Shown: piece by piece, positions 43,042 through 51,350 of the stretch | Numbering within the stretch: the stretch's first letter is position 1 | Layout: every line of letters begins with the position of its first letter | NCBI RefSeq assembly: GCF_000410515.1 | Contig: NC_021500.1 | Coordinates: 1,302,001 to 1,366,000, forward strand | Direction of reading: 5' to 3' | Source of the DNA: Enterobacter sp. R4-368 | GTDB taxonomy: Bacteria > Pseudomonadota > Gammaproteobacteria > Enterobacterales > Enterobacteriaceae | Length of the DNA: 64,000 nt | The notes under the pieces: generated by a model | The model's database searches: none | What the model saw: only the letters and a program-made list of their open reading frames with translations | What the model was told of the DNA's origin: nothing | Made by a program: the position numbers and the translations under genes

Positions 43042-43692
43042 TTATTCGCCATTGCCTGCCTGGCGAAACGTCAGGTTGTAGCGGCACTCACCGGTCGCCG
43101 GATGATAGCCGCCTTTCAGCGGCGCAATGCCGTGGTAAAAGAGCCGCGACTCGCCTCCCCATACGACCACATCGCCGTGTTCAAGCATCAGCCGTTGCAG
43201 CGGATCGCTACGTTTGAGGCCGCCAAACTGGAAAATGGCCGGTAAACCGAGCGACACAGATACAATCGGCGCACGCAGGTCGGGTTCGTCCTTATCCTGA
43301 TGCAGCGACAATTTCGCCCCCGGCACATAACGGTTGATAAGACAGGCATCCGGATGAAAATCCGGGTAACCAGCCGCCTCGCTCGCCTGCTGGCACAGCG
43401 CAGAAAAAGCCGCAGGCATCGGCGGCCACGGCTGTTGAGTTAGCGGATCGACTGGCGCGTAGAGGTAACCACGATGATCGGTGGTCCAGCCGAGTTTGCC
43501 ACAGTTGGTCATCGCCACTGACATGGTATAACCGCCAGGGGTGACCATATGACGCAGCGGCGACTGACTGACCACTTGTGCGATACCGCGTAACAGTTGG
43601 TCGGCTGGTGCTAAGGCAAGGCGCCGCAGCACGACAGCGCCCGATGCCAGCGGCTCCTGCCAGGGTTGTTCTCCGGAAAACAGATCGAGCAT
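43042..43692 (-). CDS. alkB: DNA/RNA oxidative demethylase AlkB
   Basis: 216-aa Fe(II)/2-oxoglutarate dioxygenase that repairs 1-methyladenine and 3-methylcytosine. Iron ligands in LHQDKDEPD (His-x-Asp) and the distal His near FYHGIAP; the 2-oxoglutarate/substrate Arg pair in ECRYNLTFR. The N-terminus MLDLFSGEQPWQEPL is like the E. coli enzyme. Its ATG overlaps the ada stop (TAATG), so it is the second gene of the ada operon and induced by methylated Ada. Confidence 0.95.
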   Translation of the reverse strand: MLDLFSGEQPWQEPLASGAVVLRRLALAPADQLLRGIAQVVSQSPLRHMVTPGGYTMSVAMTNCGKLGWTTDHRGYLYAPVDPLTQQPWPPMPAAFSALCQQASEAAGYPDFHPDACLINRYVPGAKLSLHQDKDEPDLRAPIVSVSLGLPAIFQFGGLKRSDPLQRLMLEHGDVVVWGGESRLFYHGIAPLKGGYHPATGECRYNLTFRQAGNGE

Positions 43693-44753
43693 TACGTCTC
43701 CTCTTTGTTACGTTCTCGCTGGAGCAACTGAGCTTTGCGCGCCATCCCCCAGCGATAACCGGACAGCGCCCCATCGCTGCGCACCACGCGATGGCAAGGG
43801 ATGACAATCGCCAGTTTGTTCGCACCGCAGGCGCTGGCAACTGCTCGTACCGCGTTTGGTTTACCCAGCTTTTGCGCCAGTTCCCGGTAACTTACCGTCT
43901 CACCGGTGGGGATCTCGCGCAGTGCTTGCCATACCTGTAACTGGAACGCGGTGCCGCGAAGATCCAGCGGCAGCGTAAAGGGGGCATCGGCGTTGTCGAG
44001 CCGCTTGATAACCTGCGCCACCCGCGCACTGAACGCGTCATTAGCCTGCGCACGTTGAGCGCGGGGGAAGATCGCCTGCAACTGGGTAAGAAGCTGCTCG
44101 TCACTGTCGGCCAGTAAAATGGCGCAAATTCCACGTTCGCTCTCCGCCACCAGGCAGCGGCCCAGCGCGCAGTCGCTGAAGGTATACCAGACGTCGGCAG
44201 CATCGCCGCCGCGACGGAACTGCTGTGCCGTCATCCCCAGCGATGCATCGGCCTGGCGGTAATAACTGCTGCTATCCGGAAAGCCCGCTGCCAGCACAGC
44301 GTCGGTAACGGTTTCGCTCACCGCAAGAGTATTGCGTAAGCGGCGAGCGCGAAAAGCCAGTTGCCAGGCTTTTGGCGTCATGCCGGTAACGGATTTAAAT
44401 AAACGGTGAAAATGATAAGGGCTAAGCGCCACTTCAGCGGCCAGCTGCTCCAGCGTGATAGGCGTATCCTGCTCCAGTAAGCGGCAGGCTTTGGTCACTT
44501 TATCCAGCCGCTGTTGCTGCGGGTGGGTTTTATCCGGCTGGCAGCGCTTACAGGGGCGAAAACCAGCGGCCTGGGCGCTCTGCGCATCGGGATAAAAACG
44601 GACATTCTGACGCAAGGCGTGGCGCGCCGTACAAGAGGGACGGCAAAAAATGCCGGTGGTCAGCACGGCAAAAACAAACTGACCATCGGCCTGCGCATTA
44701 CGGGCCAGCACCGCTTGCCAGCGCTGTTCATCTAATAATGTGGTGTCGTTCAT
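43692..44753 (-). CDS. ada: Ada methyltransferase/transcriptional activator
   Basis: 353-aa adaptive-response protein. N-terminal zinc domain with Cys37/Cys41 (GIFCRPSC) and CKRC: the first cysteine accepts methyl from phosphotriesters and switches Ada to an activator. Then an AraC-type helix-turn-helix (about 100-170, SPYHFHRLFKSVTG), and a C-terminal O6-methylguanine methyltransferase with active-site IPCHRV. The chosen ATG at 44753 aligns with E. coli Ada (354 aa); the frame continues 21 codons upstream through the promoter. Confidence 0.95.
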   Translation of the reverse strand: MNDTTLLDEQRWQAVLARNAQADGQFVFAVLTTGIFCRPSCTARHALRQNVRFYPDAQSAQAAGFRPCKRCQPDKTHPQQQRLDKVTKACRLLEQDTPITLEQLAAEVALSPYHFHRLFKSVTGMTPKAWQLAFRARRLRNTLAVSETVTDAVLAAGFPDSSSYYRQADASLGMTAQQFRRGGDAADVWYTFSDCALGRCLVAESERGICAILLADSDEQLLTQLQAIFPRAQRAQANDAFSARVAQVIKRLDNADAPFTLPLDLRGTAFQLQVWQALREIPTGETVSYRELAQKLGKPNAVRAVASACGANKLAIVIPCHRVVRSDGALSGYRWGMARKAQLLQRERNKEET

Positions 44754-44825
44754 GTCAGGCTCCTCATGTAAGCTTAGCCTCACTGTGCCCGTATGCGCAG
44801 CTCCAGACACCCGCAATCTTGCGGT

Positions 44826-45857
44826 TTAATTTTTTTCGCTGAGCAGAAATGCGGAAAACTGCGGTGATATCCAGGTGCGGAAACCGTCGCCGTCTTTGAT
44901 AATCATAAATACCGCCAGCCCTTCCCGCGTCACCACCTCTTTTGCCTGTTCGGTGCCGAGCACCATTAAACCGGTGTCCCAGGCGTCCGCTTCCAGCGCG
45001 GTGGGCGCGATAACCGTGACCGACACCAGCGCATGCTGGATTGGCCGCCCGCTACGCGGATCGATGATGTGAGAAATGCGTTTGCCGTCCAGCTCGTAAT
45101 AATTACGGTAGCTGCCGGAAGTGCTGATGCCATGACCGTTAATATCGACAACCGCCTGGGCAACATTCTCACGATCGGTCGGTTTCTGGATCGCCACGCG
45201 CCACGGCTGGCCTTGCGCGTTCATGCCCCGGCTGGCTAATGCGCCACCAACAGAAACCAGATAACGCGCGATCCCTTCCTGCTCCATTAACCTTGCCAGG
45301 TGATCCGCCGCGTATCCCTCGCCTACCGTCGAAAGGTCAACAAACAGATCCGGCAGATCTTTTTGCAGGAATTGCTCTCCGGCGCGGTTGATCACGGTTA
45401 AATGCGCTAAACCGGTACGCGCTTTCGCCGCATCAATTTGTGCCTGACCCGGTGTTTTTACCGGCTGTTTATCCGGGCCAAATCCCCATAAATTAACCAG
45501 CGGCCCGACGGTGATATCCATCGCGCCTTCGGTTTTCTCACCGACACGCAGCGAGGTAGTAACGATATCCGCCATCGCGGCGCTGACCGGCCACGGTGCC
45601 GTGCTGGTCGAATGGTTAAAGCGCATCAGCGCGGAGTCGTCCTTCCAGGTCGACATCAGATGATCGTCAGCATCCAGCTGTGTCTGAATTTTTTGTCGCA
45701 GGCTTTGCGCCTGTTGCGGGCTAATATCCACCACGCTCACGCGCCAGAAAGTGCCCATGGTTTTGCCTTCCAGCACAGTGGGCTGTGCCTTGCTACCGGT
45801 GTCGCAACCGGACAGTACCAACAACGCCGCGACAACCCCGGCACGAAGAAAAATCAT
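44826..45857 (-). CDS. apbE: FAD:protein FMN transferase, lipoprotein
   Basis: 343-aa periplasmic flavinyltransferase that links FMN to Thr in targets such as NqrB/NqrC and RnfD/RnfG. Signal peptide and lipobox LSGC near residue 18 anchor it to the inner membrane; conserved GKTMGTFWRV, DLSTVGEGYAAD, SVGGALASRG and the Asp-rich LEADAWDTGLM with Mg2+ ligands are present. Slightly shorter than E. coli ApbE (351). It lies between ada and ompC as in E. coli. Confidence 0.93.
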   Translation of the reverse strand: MIFLRAGVVAALLVLSGCDTGSKAQPTVLEGKTMGTFWRVSVVDISPQQAQSLRQKIQTQLDADDHLMSTWKDDSALMRFNHSTSTAPWPVSAAMADIVTTSLRVGEKTEGAMDITVGPLVNLWGFGPDKQPVKTPGQAQIDAAKARTGLAHLTVINRAGEQFLQKDLPDLFVDLSTVGEGYAADHLARLMEQEGIARYLVSVGGALASRGMNAQGQPWRVAIQKPTDRENVAQAVVDINGHGISTSGSYRNYYELDGKRISHIIDPRSGRPIQHALVSVTVIAPTALEADAWDTGLMVLGTEQAKEVVTREGLAVFMIIKDGDGFRTWISPQFSAFLLSEKN

Positions 45858-45928
45858 CTCTGTCTCTCGTTATTTGTTATCCCGCGGCAAGCCTACACTA
45901 AAACGCAAGCTTTGGCCGACGCGGGACA

Positions 45929-45955
45929 TAAAAAAGGGGCCTTTCGGCCCCTTAA
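45929..45955 (-). terminator. ompC terminator
   Basis: Minus-strand AAGGGGCC, GAAA loop, GGCCCCTT and TTTT, about 20 bases past the ompC stop. A strong GC stem suited to a very abundant mRNA. Confidence 0.88.
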
Positions 45956-45972
45956 TAATCACAGTTGTTAAC

Positions 45973-47139
45973 TTAGAACTGGTAAACCAGGCCCAGAGCA
46001 ACAACGTTGTCTGTGGAAATGCCAGCGGCTTTGGTGAAGTCGTTGTCGTCCAGCAGGTTGATTTTGTAATCAACATAGGTGGACATGTTTTTGTTGAAGT
46101 AGTAAGTCGCGCCAACATCGATGTATTTCAGCAGATCCTGGTCGCCGTAGTTTTCAACACCCGTACCGGAAATATCTTTACCTTTAGACTGCAGGTAAGC
46201 AATGGACGGACGCAGACCGAAGTCAAACTGGTACTGAGCAACCACTTCAAAGTTCTGCGCTTTGTTGGCAAAACCATAAGCTTTTGCACCAGATGCGCCG
46301 CCAAAACGAGTCGCGTTATAAGTCTGAGAGTATTGTGCCGCCAGGTAGAGGTTGTTGGCGTCATATTTCAAACCACCGGAGTAAACCTCAGCGCGATCGC
46401 CTTCACCATAGATCGGATAAGAGCCAGTGACGTTACCAGCAGAATCGGTGGTGGTGTAAACACGGTTGTTTTGATCGTAGGTACGTTTCGAGGAGGACAT
46501 TGCACCACCTACACTAAAGCCTGCTCCCAGATCGTAAGTTACAGAGGCACCATAACCGTCACCATTCTGTTTCAGAACACTGCGACCAGTAGAGTCTTCA
46601 CCACTTACGCTACCGTTTTTACCCTGGTATTGCAGAGCAAAGTTCAGGCCATCAACCAGACCAAAGAAGTCAGTGTTACGGTAGGTTGCAACGCCATTAG
46701 CACGGGATTGCAGGAAGTTATCAGCACCGTAGGTATCGCCACCAAATTCCGGCAGAACATCGGTCCAGGAGGTGACATCGTAAATTACGCCGTAGTTACG
46801 ACCATAGTCGAAAGAACCCGCATCAGCTACGCGGATACCGGCGAAAGCCAGACGAGTCCATGCCTGGTCGGTAGAGGTTTCCGTGTTATTAGCCTGAACG
46901 TTGTATTCCCACTGGCCGTAACCCGTCACCTGGTCATTTACCTGTGTTTCGCCTTTGAAGCCAAAACGTACGTAGGTCTGATCGCCATCAGCGCTGCTGT
47001 CGTCAGAGAAATAGTGCAGACCGTCTACTTTGCCGTACAGATCTAATTTGTTGCCATCTTTGTTATAAACTTCAGCCGCATTTGCTGCGCCTGCTACCAG
47101 CAGAGCCGGTACCAGGAGGGACAGAACTTTAACTTTCAT
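45973..47139 (-). CDS. ompC: Outer-membrane porin OmpC
   Basis: 388-aa trimeric 16-stranded porin. Sec signal [19 protein letters not shown], mature start [16 protein letters not shown], constriction loop L3 with [13 protein letters not shown], and the C-terminal YQF needed for BAM recognition. The loop after about residue 180 differs from E. coli, as expected for phage and antibody targets. Codon use is that of a highly expressed gene. GAGGG precedes the ATG. Expression is activated by OmpR; MicC-type sRNAs and other controls cannot be assessed here. The divergent micF gene upstream represses ompF. Confidence 0.96.
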   Translation of the reverse strand: MKVKVLSLLVPALLVAGAANAAEVYNKDGNKLDLYGKVDGLHYFSDDSSADGDQTYVRFGFKGETQVNDQVTGYGQWEYNVQANNTETSTDQAWTRLAFAGIRVADAGSFDYGRNYGVIYDVTSWTDVLPEFGGDTYGADNFLQSRANGVATYRNTDFFGLVDGLNFALQYQGKNGSVSGEDSTGRSVLKQNGDGYGASVTYDLGAGFSVGGAMSSSKRTYDQNNRVYTTTDSAGNVTGSYPIYGEGDRAEVYSGGLKYDANNLYLAAQYSQTYNATRFGGASGAKAYGFANKAQNFEVVAQYQFDFGLRPSIAYLQSKGKDISGTGVENYGDQDLLKYIDVGATYYFNKNMSTYVDYKINLLDDNDFTKAAGISTDNVVALGLVYQF

Positions 47140-47463
47140 TTTATTAACCCTCTGTTATATGCATTTTTATTGCCACTGCTTGCCGATTAACCCTCTAATC
47201 AGCTGGCAAAATCATTGTGCTTAAAATAGAAAAATAATCCAACGAGAATATGATACGAAAACTTTGAAGATGTTTCATACGTAATGATAGATGTTTCATT
47301 TTGTAAATTTGAGGGAACTTTTTTTCGCACAAATAGCTAAACAAATGCGCACAAATAATCAAAAAATAATAAAAAATCATTTAAAAACAAAATAATAAGT
47401 AAAACACAAATCATAGCACTGAATGCAAAACCATAATCTTCAATCGCAACTAAAATAACTGAC
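47140..47463. promoter_or_regulatory. ompC-micF divergent promoter region
   Basis: 324 bases, very AT-rich, without a gene. It contains the ompC leader and, by analogy with E. coli, the OmpR sites shared by ompC and micF (A/T-rich segments with ACA/AACA repeats around 47395-47460). I cannot place individual OmpR boxes with certainty. Confidence 0.6.
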
Positions 47464-47556
47464 GCTATCATCATTAACTTTATTTATTACCGTCATTCGA
47501 ATCTGAATGTCTGTTTACCCCTCTTATAACCGGATGCGTCGCATTCGGTTTTTTTT
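47464..47556 (+). ncRNA. micF: MicF antisense sRNA
   Basis: The segment from GCTATCATCATTAACTTT to the final T-run is nearly identical to E. coli MicF: conserved 5' end that pairs with the ompF ribosome-binding site, middle stem GTCATTC/GAATGTC, and the terminator CCGGATGCG(TCG)CATTCGG followed by nine T residues. Divergent from ompC, as in E. coli. It lowers OmpF synthesis together with Hfq. Confidence 0.93.
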
Positions 47557-47977
47557 TACCTTTCCTTACGCAACTTGAATAATTATTTAGATATAATAAC
47601 TATTTGTAACGACTATTAATTAATCAATTACCATGCCGGATATTTCTCATTGACGCATTCACGAAATTAATGGTTTGTTATTTATCGCGTTCTTTTTGCA
47701 ACCAAACGGTAAATATATGTACAATTTTTCTTGGCTGTACATATTTGCCACTGCGTTTAGTCAATATGCCTATCCCCATGTTTTCGAGACTGAAACGGGA
47801 AAGAGAGTCTGGAAATTCACTCATTAACCGATATACTGCCTGCTGTACACTGCTCTGCAACACAACATCTACACGTTCGCCGCATGTTACAGGCGGTTAT
47901 TACGGCATGGCAGCAACATTGTCTCAGCGAGCGCTTAGTATTTACAGCAGTGTTGTCATAACGGGTTCCACACAAGA
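47557..47977. promoter_or_regulatory. rcsD upstream region
   Basis: 421 bases between micF and rcsD. A rightward frame (47670-47981) overlapping the rcsD start has poor protein character and no ribosome-binding site. The AT-rich part 47560-47720 should hold the rcsDB promoter; no further gene or RNA is recognisable. Confidence 0.5.
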
Positions 47978-50647
47978 ATGAGTCGATCGGACACAATGAT
48001 CCCTGGCAAATTTTCCCTGATACCGGGCAACATCACCCGTTACTTTCTTTTGTTGATTATCGTCCTGTTGGTGACAATGGGGGTGATGATCCAAAGTGCG
48101 GTCAACGCCTGGTTAAAAGATAAAAGCTATCAGATTGTCGATATCACCCACGCTATTCACAAGCGTATCGATACCTGGCGCTACGCTACCTGGCAAATTT
48201 ACGACAACATTGCTGCGGCGCCAGCCGCTACGTCTGGTGAAGGTCTGCAAGAAACGCGCTTAAAGCAAGACGTTTACTACCTGGAAAAACCACGGCGTAA
48301 AACAGAAGCGTTGATTTTTGGTTCCCATGACAGTTCTACGCTGGAGATGACGCAGCGGATCTCAACGTACCTCGATACGCTCTGGGGCGCGGAAACCGTG
48401 CCATGGTCGATGTACTACCTCAACGGCCAGGATAACAGCATGATCCTGGTGTCGACGTTGCCGCTAAAGGATCTTTCTTCCGGTTTCAAAGACACCACAA
48501 TCAGTAATATTGTCGATTCCCGCCGCGCAGAAATGCTGCAGCAGGCGAATGCCCTTGATGAACGCGAAAGCTTTTCATCTCTGCGCCATCTGGCCTGGCA
48601 AAACGGCCATTACTTCACGCTGCGTACGACATTCAACCAGCCGGGTCATCTGGCCACAGTAGTCGCATTCGATTTGCCGATTAATGATCTGATCCCACCC
48701 GGCATGACGCTGGATAGCTTCCGTCTCGATCCGGATACCACGCAGACCAACACACGCGGGCAGGATAAAGAAACAACCGACAGCGTTGCCGTCAATTTTA
48801 ACAGTTCGCGCATTGAGATCTCCTCAGCGTTGAACGGCACCGGGCTGCGTCTGGTCTGGCAGGTGCCGTTCGGGACACTGCTGCTGGATACGCTGCAAAA
48901 TATTCTTCTGCCGTTACTGCTGAATATCGGCCTGCTGGCGCTGGCATTGTTCGGTTACACCACTTTTCGCCAGATGCCAGGGCGTAAAGCCGACGGTCTG
49001 GCAACGCCTGGTGCAAGTAACGAACTACGTGTGCTGCGTGCCTTTAATGAAGAGATCGTTTCACTGTTGCCGCTGGGGCTGCTGGTCCACGATCAGGAAG
49101 CGAACCGCACCGTCCTGAGCAATAAAATCGCCGATCACTTATTACCGCACCTGAATCTGCAAAATATTACGGCGATGGCCGATCAGCATCAGGGCGTGAT
49201 TCAGGCCACCATTAATAACGAACTGTACGAAATTCGTCAGTTCCGCAGCCAGGTCGCTTCGCGTACGCAGATCTTTATTATTCGCGACCAGGACAGAGAA
49301 GTGCTGGTTAATAAAAAGCTCAAGCAGGCGCAACGGCTGTATGAGAAAAACCAGCAGGGCCGCGCTAGCTTTATGAGTAATCTTGCCGAGTCGCTGAAAC
49401 AGCCGGTGAAATCGCTGGCCAGCGAAGCCGCAGCGTTGCAGAGCCAGGAGGGCAATCTTGTCGCGGATCACGCCGACAGGCTGGTACAACTGGTCGATGA
49501 AATCCAGCTGGCACATATGCTGGAGAGCGACAGCTGGAAAGGTTCGTCTACACTGTTCTCGATTCAGGATTTGATTGATGAAGTGGTGCCGGAAGTCCTG
49601 CCGGTTATCAAACGTAAGGGTCTGCAACTCTTAATTAATAACCCGCTTCCGGCCAATGAAGAGCGTCACGGCGACCGTGACGCTCTGCGTCGGATCCTGT
49701 TGCTGCTCATCCAGTACGCGGTCACGACCACGCAGATGGGCAAAATCACGCTTGAAGTGAATGTGGACGAATCGGCGGAAGACCGCCTGACCTTCCGGAT
49801 TCTCGATACCGGCGTGGGTGTGAACGCCAGTGAAATCGATAATCTGCATTTCCCGTTCCTTAACGATACGCAGGGTGATCAGTACGGAAAAGCGAATGCC
49901 CTTACCTTCTGGCTGTGCGATCAGCTGGCGCGTAAGCTTGGCGGGCATCTGAATATTAAAGCGCGTGAGGATCTGGGCACCCGCTACTCACTGCATGTGA
50001 AGATGGCGGCTCGTCCGCAACAGGCTGAGAGCGAAGAAAAATTACTCGATGACGTGGTGGCGATGATTGATATTACCTCTAACGAAATCCGTAATATTGT
50101 GGTTCGCCAGCTGGAAAACTGGGGGGCAAGCTGTATTTCCCCGGATGAGCGGTTATCAAGTCAAGAATATGATCTCTTTTTGACAGATAATCCGTCTAAT
50201 CTTACTGCCTCAGGCTTGCTTTTAAGCGATGATGAGGCAGGCGTGCGGAAAATTGGCCCAGGCCAATTGCGCGTGAACTTTAATATGAGCAATGCAATGC
50301 AGGGAGCAATATTGCAACTCATTGAAGAGCAACTGGCGCAGGAGAATGTACCGGAGTCGCCTTTGGGGGGTGACGAAAACGCCGAGCTCCACGCCAGCGG
50401 CTATTACGCGCTGTTTGTTGACACAGTACCCGATGATGTTAAGAGGTTGTATACTGAGTCGGCGTTGCGCGATTTCGCGGCGCTGGCGCAGACGGCACAC
50501 CGCCTGAAAGGCGTGTTTGCCATGCTTAATCTGGTACCTGGTAAGCAGTTGTGCGAAACGCTGGAGCAATTAATTCGCGAGAGCGATGTTCCAGGCATAG
50601 AAAATTACATCAGCGACATTGACGCTTACGTCAAGAGCTTGCTGTAG
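47978..50647 (+). CDS. rcsD: Phosphotransferase RcsD
   Basis: 889-aa inner-membrane intermediate of the Rcs envelope-stress phosphorelay; it passes phosphate from RcsC to RcsB. Two membrane helices (about 20-40 and 310-330) bracket the periplasmic domain, followed by a kinase-like region without the phosphorylatable His, the RcsB-binding ABL domain and a C-terminal HPt domain with His841 (AQTAHRLKGVF). Length and sequence follow E. coli RcsD (890 aa). The ribosome-binding site is weak. The extreme N-terminus differs from E. coli. rcsB follows 16 bases later. Confidence 0.96.
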   Translation: MSRSDTMIPGKFSLIPGNITRYFLLLIIVLLVTMGVMIQSAVNAWLKDKSYQIVDITHAIHKRIDTWRYATWQIYDNIAAAPAATSGEGLQETRLKQDVYYLEKPRRKTEALIFGSHDSSTLEMTQRISTYLDTLWGAETVPWSMYYLNGQDNSMILVSTLPLKDLSSGFKDTTISNIVDSRRAEMLQQANALDERESFSSLRHLAWQNGHYFTLRTTFNQPGHLATVVAFDLPINDLIPPGMTLDSFRLDPDTTQTNTRGQDKETTDSVAVNFNSSRIEISSALNGTGLRLVWQVPFGTLLLDTLQNILLPLLLNIGLLALALFGYTTFRQMPGRKADGLATPGASNELRVLRAFNEEIVSLLPLGLLVHDQEANRTVLSNKIADHLLPHLNLQNITAMADQHQGVIQATINNELYEIRQFRSQVASRTQIFIIRDQDREVLVNKKLKQAQRLYEKNQQGRASFMSNLAESLKQPVKSLASEAAALQSQEGNLVADHADRLVQLVDEIQLAHMLESDSWKGSSTLFSIQDLIDEVVPEVLPVIKRKGLQLLINNPLPANEERHGDRDALRRILLLLIQYAVTTTQMGKITLEVNVDESAEDRLTFRILDTGVGVNASEIDNLHFPFLNDTQGDQYGKANALTFWLCDQLARKLGGHLNIKAREDLGTRYSLHVKMAARPQQAESEEKLLDDVVAMIDITSNEIRNIVVRQLENWGASCISPDERLSSQEYDLFLTDNPSNLTASGLLLSDDEAGVRKIGPGQLRVNFNMSNAMQGAILQLIEEQLAQENVPESPLGGDENAELHASGYYALFVDTVPDDVKRLYTESALRDFAALAQTAHRLKGVFAMLNLVPGKQLCETLEQLIRESDVPGIENYISDIDAYVKSLL

Positions 50648-50663
50648 CAAGGTAGCCTAATAC

Positions 50664-51314
50664 ATGAACAATATGAACGTAATTATTGCCGATGACCATC
50701 CGATTGTACTGTTCGGTATTCGCAAGTCACTCGAACAAATCGAATGGGTAAACGTTGTCGGTGAATTTGAAGACTCTACAGCGCTGATTAACAACCTGCC
50801 GAAACTTGAGGCAAACGTATTGATAACCGACCTGTCAATGCCGGGCGATAAATACGGCGATGGCATCACGCTTATCAAATACATTAAACGTCACTTCCCG
50901 ACGCTGTCGATTATTGTGCTTACCATGAACAATAACCCGGCCATCCTGAGCGCAGTGCTGGATCTGGATATTGAAGGTATCGTGCTGAAACAAGGCGCGC
51001 CGACAGACCTGCCAAAAGCGCTGGCGGCACTGCAAAAAGGGAAGAAATTCACGCCGGAAAGCGTTTCGCGCCTGCTGGAAAAAATCAGCGCTGGCGGTTA
51101 CGGCGACAAACGCCTGTCACCGAAAGAGAGCGAAGTGCTGCGCCTGTTTGCCGAAGGTTTCCTGGTAACGGAAATCGCCAAGAAGCTGAACCGCAGTATC
51201 AAAACCATCAGTAGCCAGAAAAAATCAGCAATGATGAAACTGGGTGTCGATAACGATATCGCACTGCTGAACTATCTCTCCTCCGTCACCCTGACGCAGA
51301 CAGAAAAAGAGTAA
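50664..51314 (+). CDS. rcsB: Response regulator RcsB
   Basis: 216-aa regulator of capsule, motility and division genes. Receiver domain with Asp10/Asp11 and phospho-acceptor Asp56 (ITDLSMP); LuxR-type helix-turn-helix at 145-210 (LSPKESEVLRLFAEGFLVTE, KTISSQKKSAMMKLGV). Practically identical to E. coli RcsB. It acts as homodimer or with RcsA, BglJ, GadE and others. Transcribed with rcsD and, in E. coli, also from a promoter inside rcsD. Confidence 0.98.
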   Translation: MNNMNVIIADDHPIVLFGIRKSLEQIEWVNVVGEFEDSTALINNLPKLEANVLITDLSMPGDKYGDGITLIKYIKRHFPTLSIIVLTMNNNPAILSAVLDLDIEGIVLKQGAPTDLPKALAALQKGKKFTPESVSRLLEKISAGGYGDKRLSPKESEVLRLFAEGFLVTEIAKKLNRSIKTISSQKKSAMMKLGVDNDIALLNYLSSVTLTQTEKE

Positions 51315-51319
51315 TCCTG

Positions 51320-51350
51320 CAACCCCGGCATCCGCCGGGGTTCTTTTTTA
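51320..51350 (+). terminator. rcsDB terminator
   Basis: AACCCCGG, CATC loop, CCGGGGTT and CTTTTTT immediately after rcsB and at the end of the convergent rcsC. A strong Rho-independent terminator, possibly serving both strands. Confidence 0.85.
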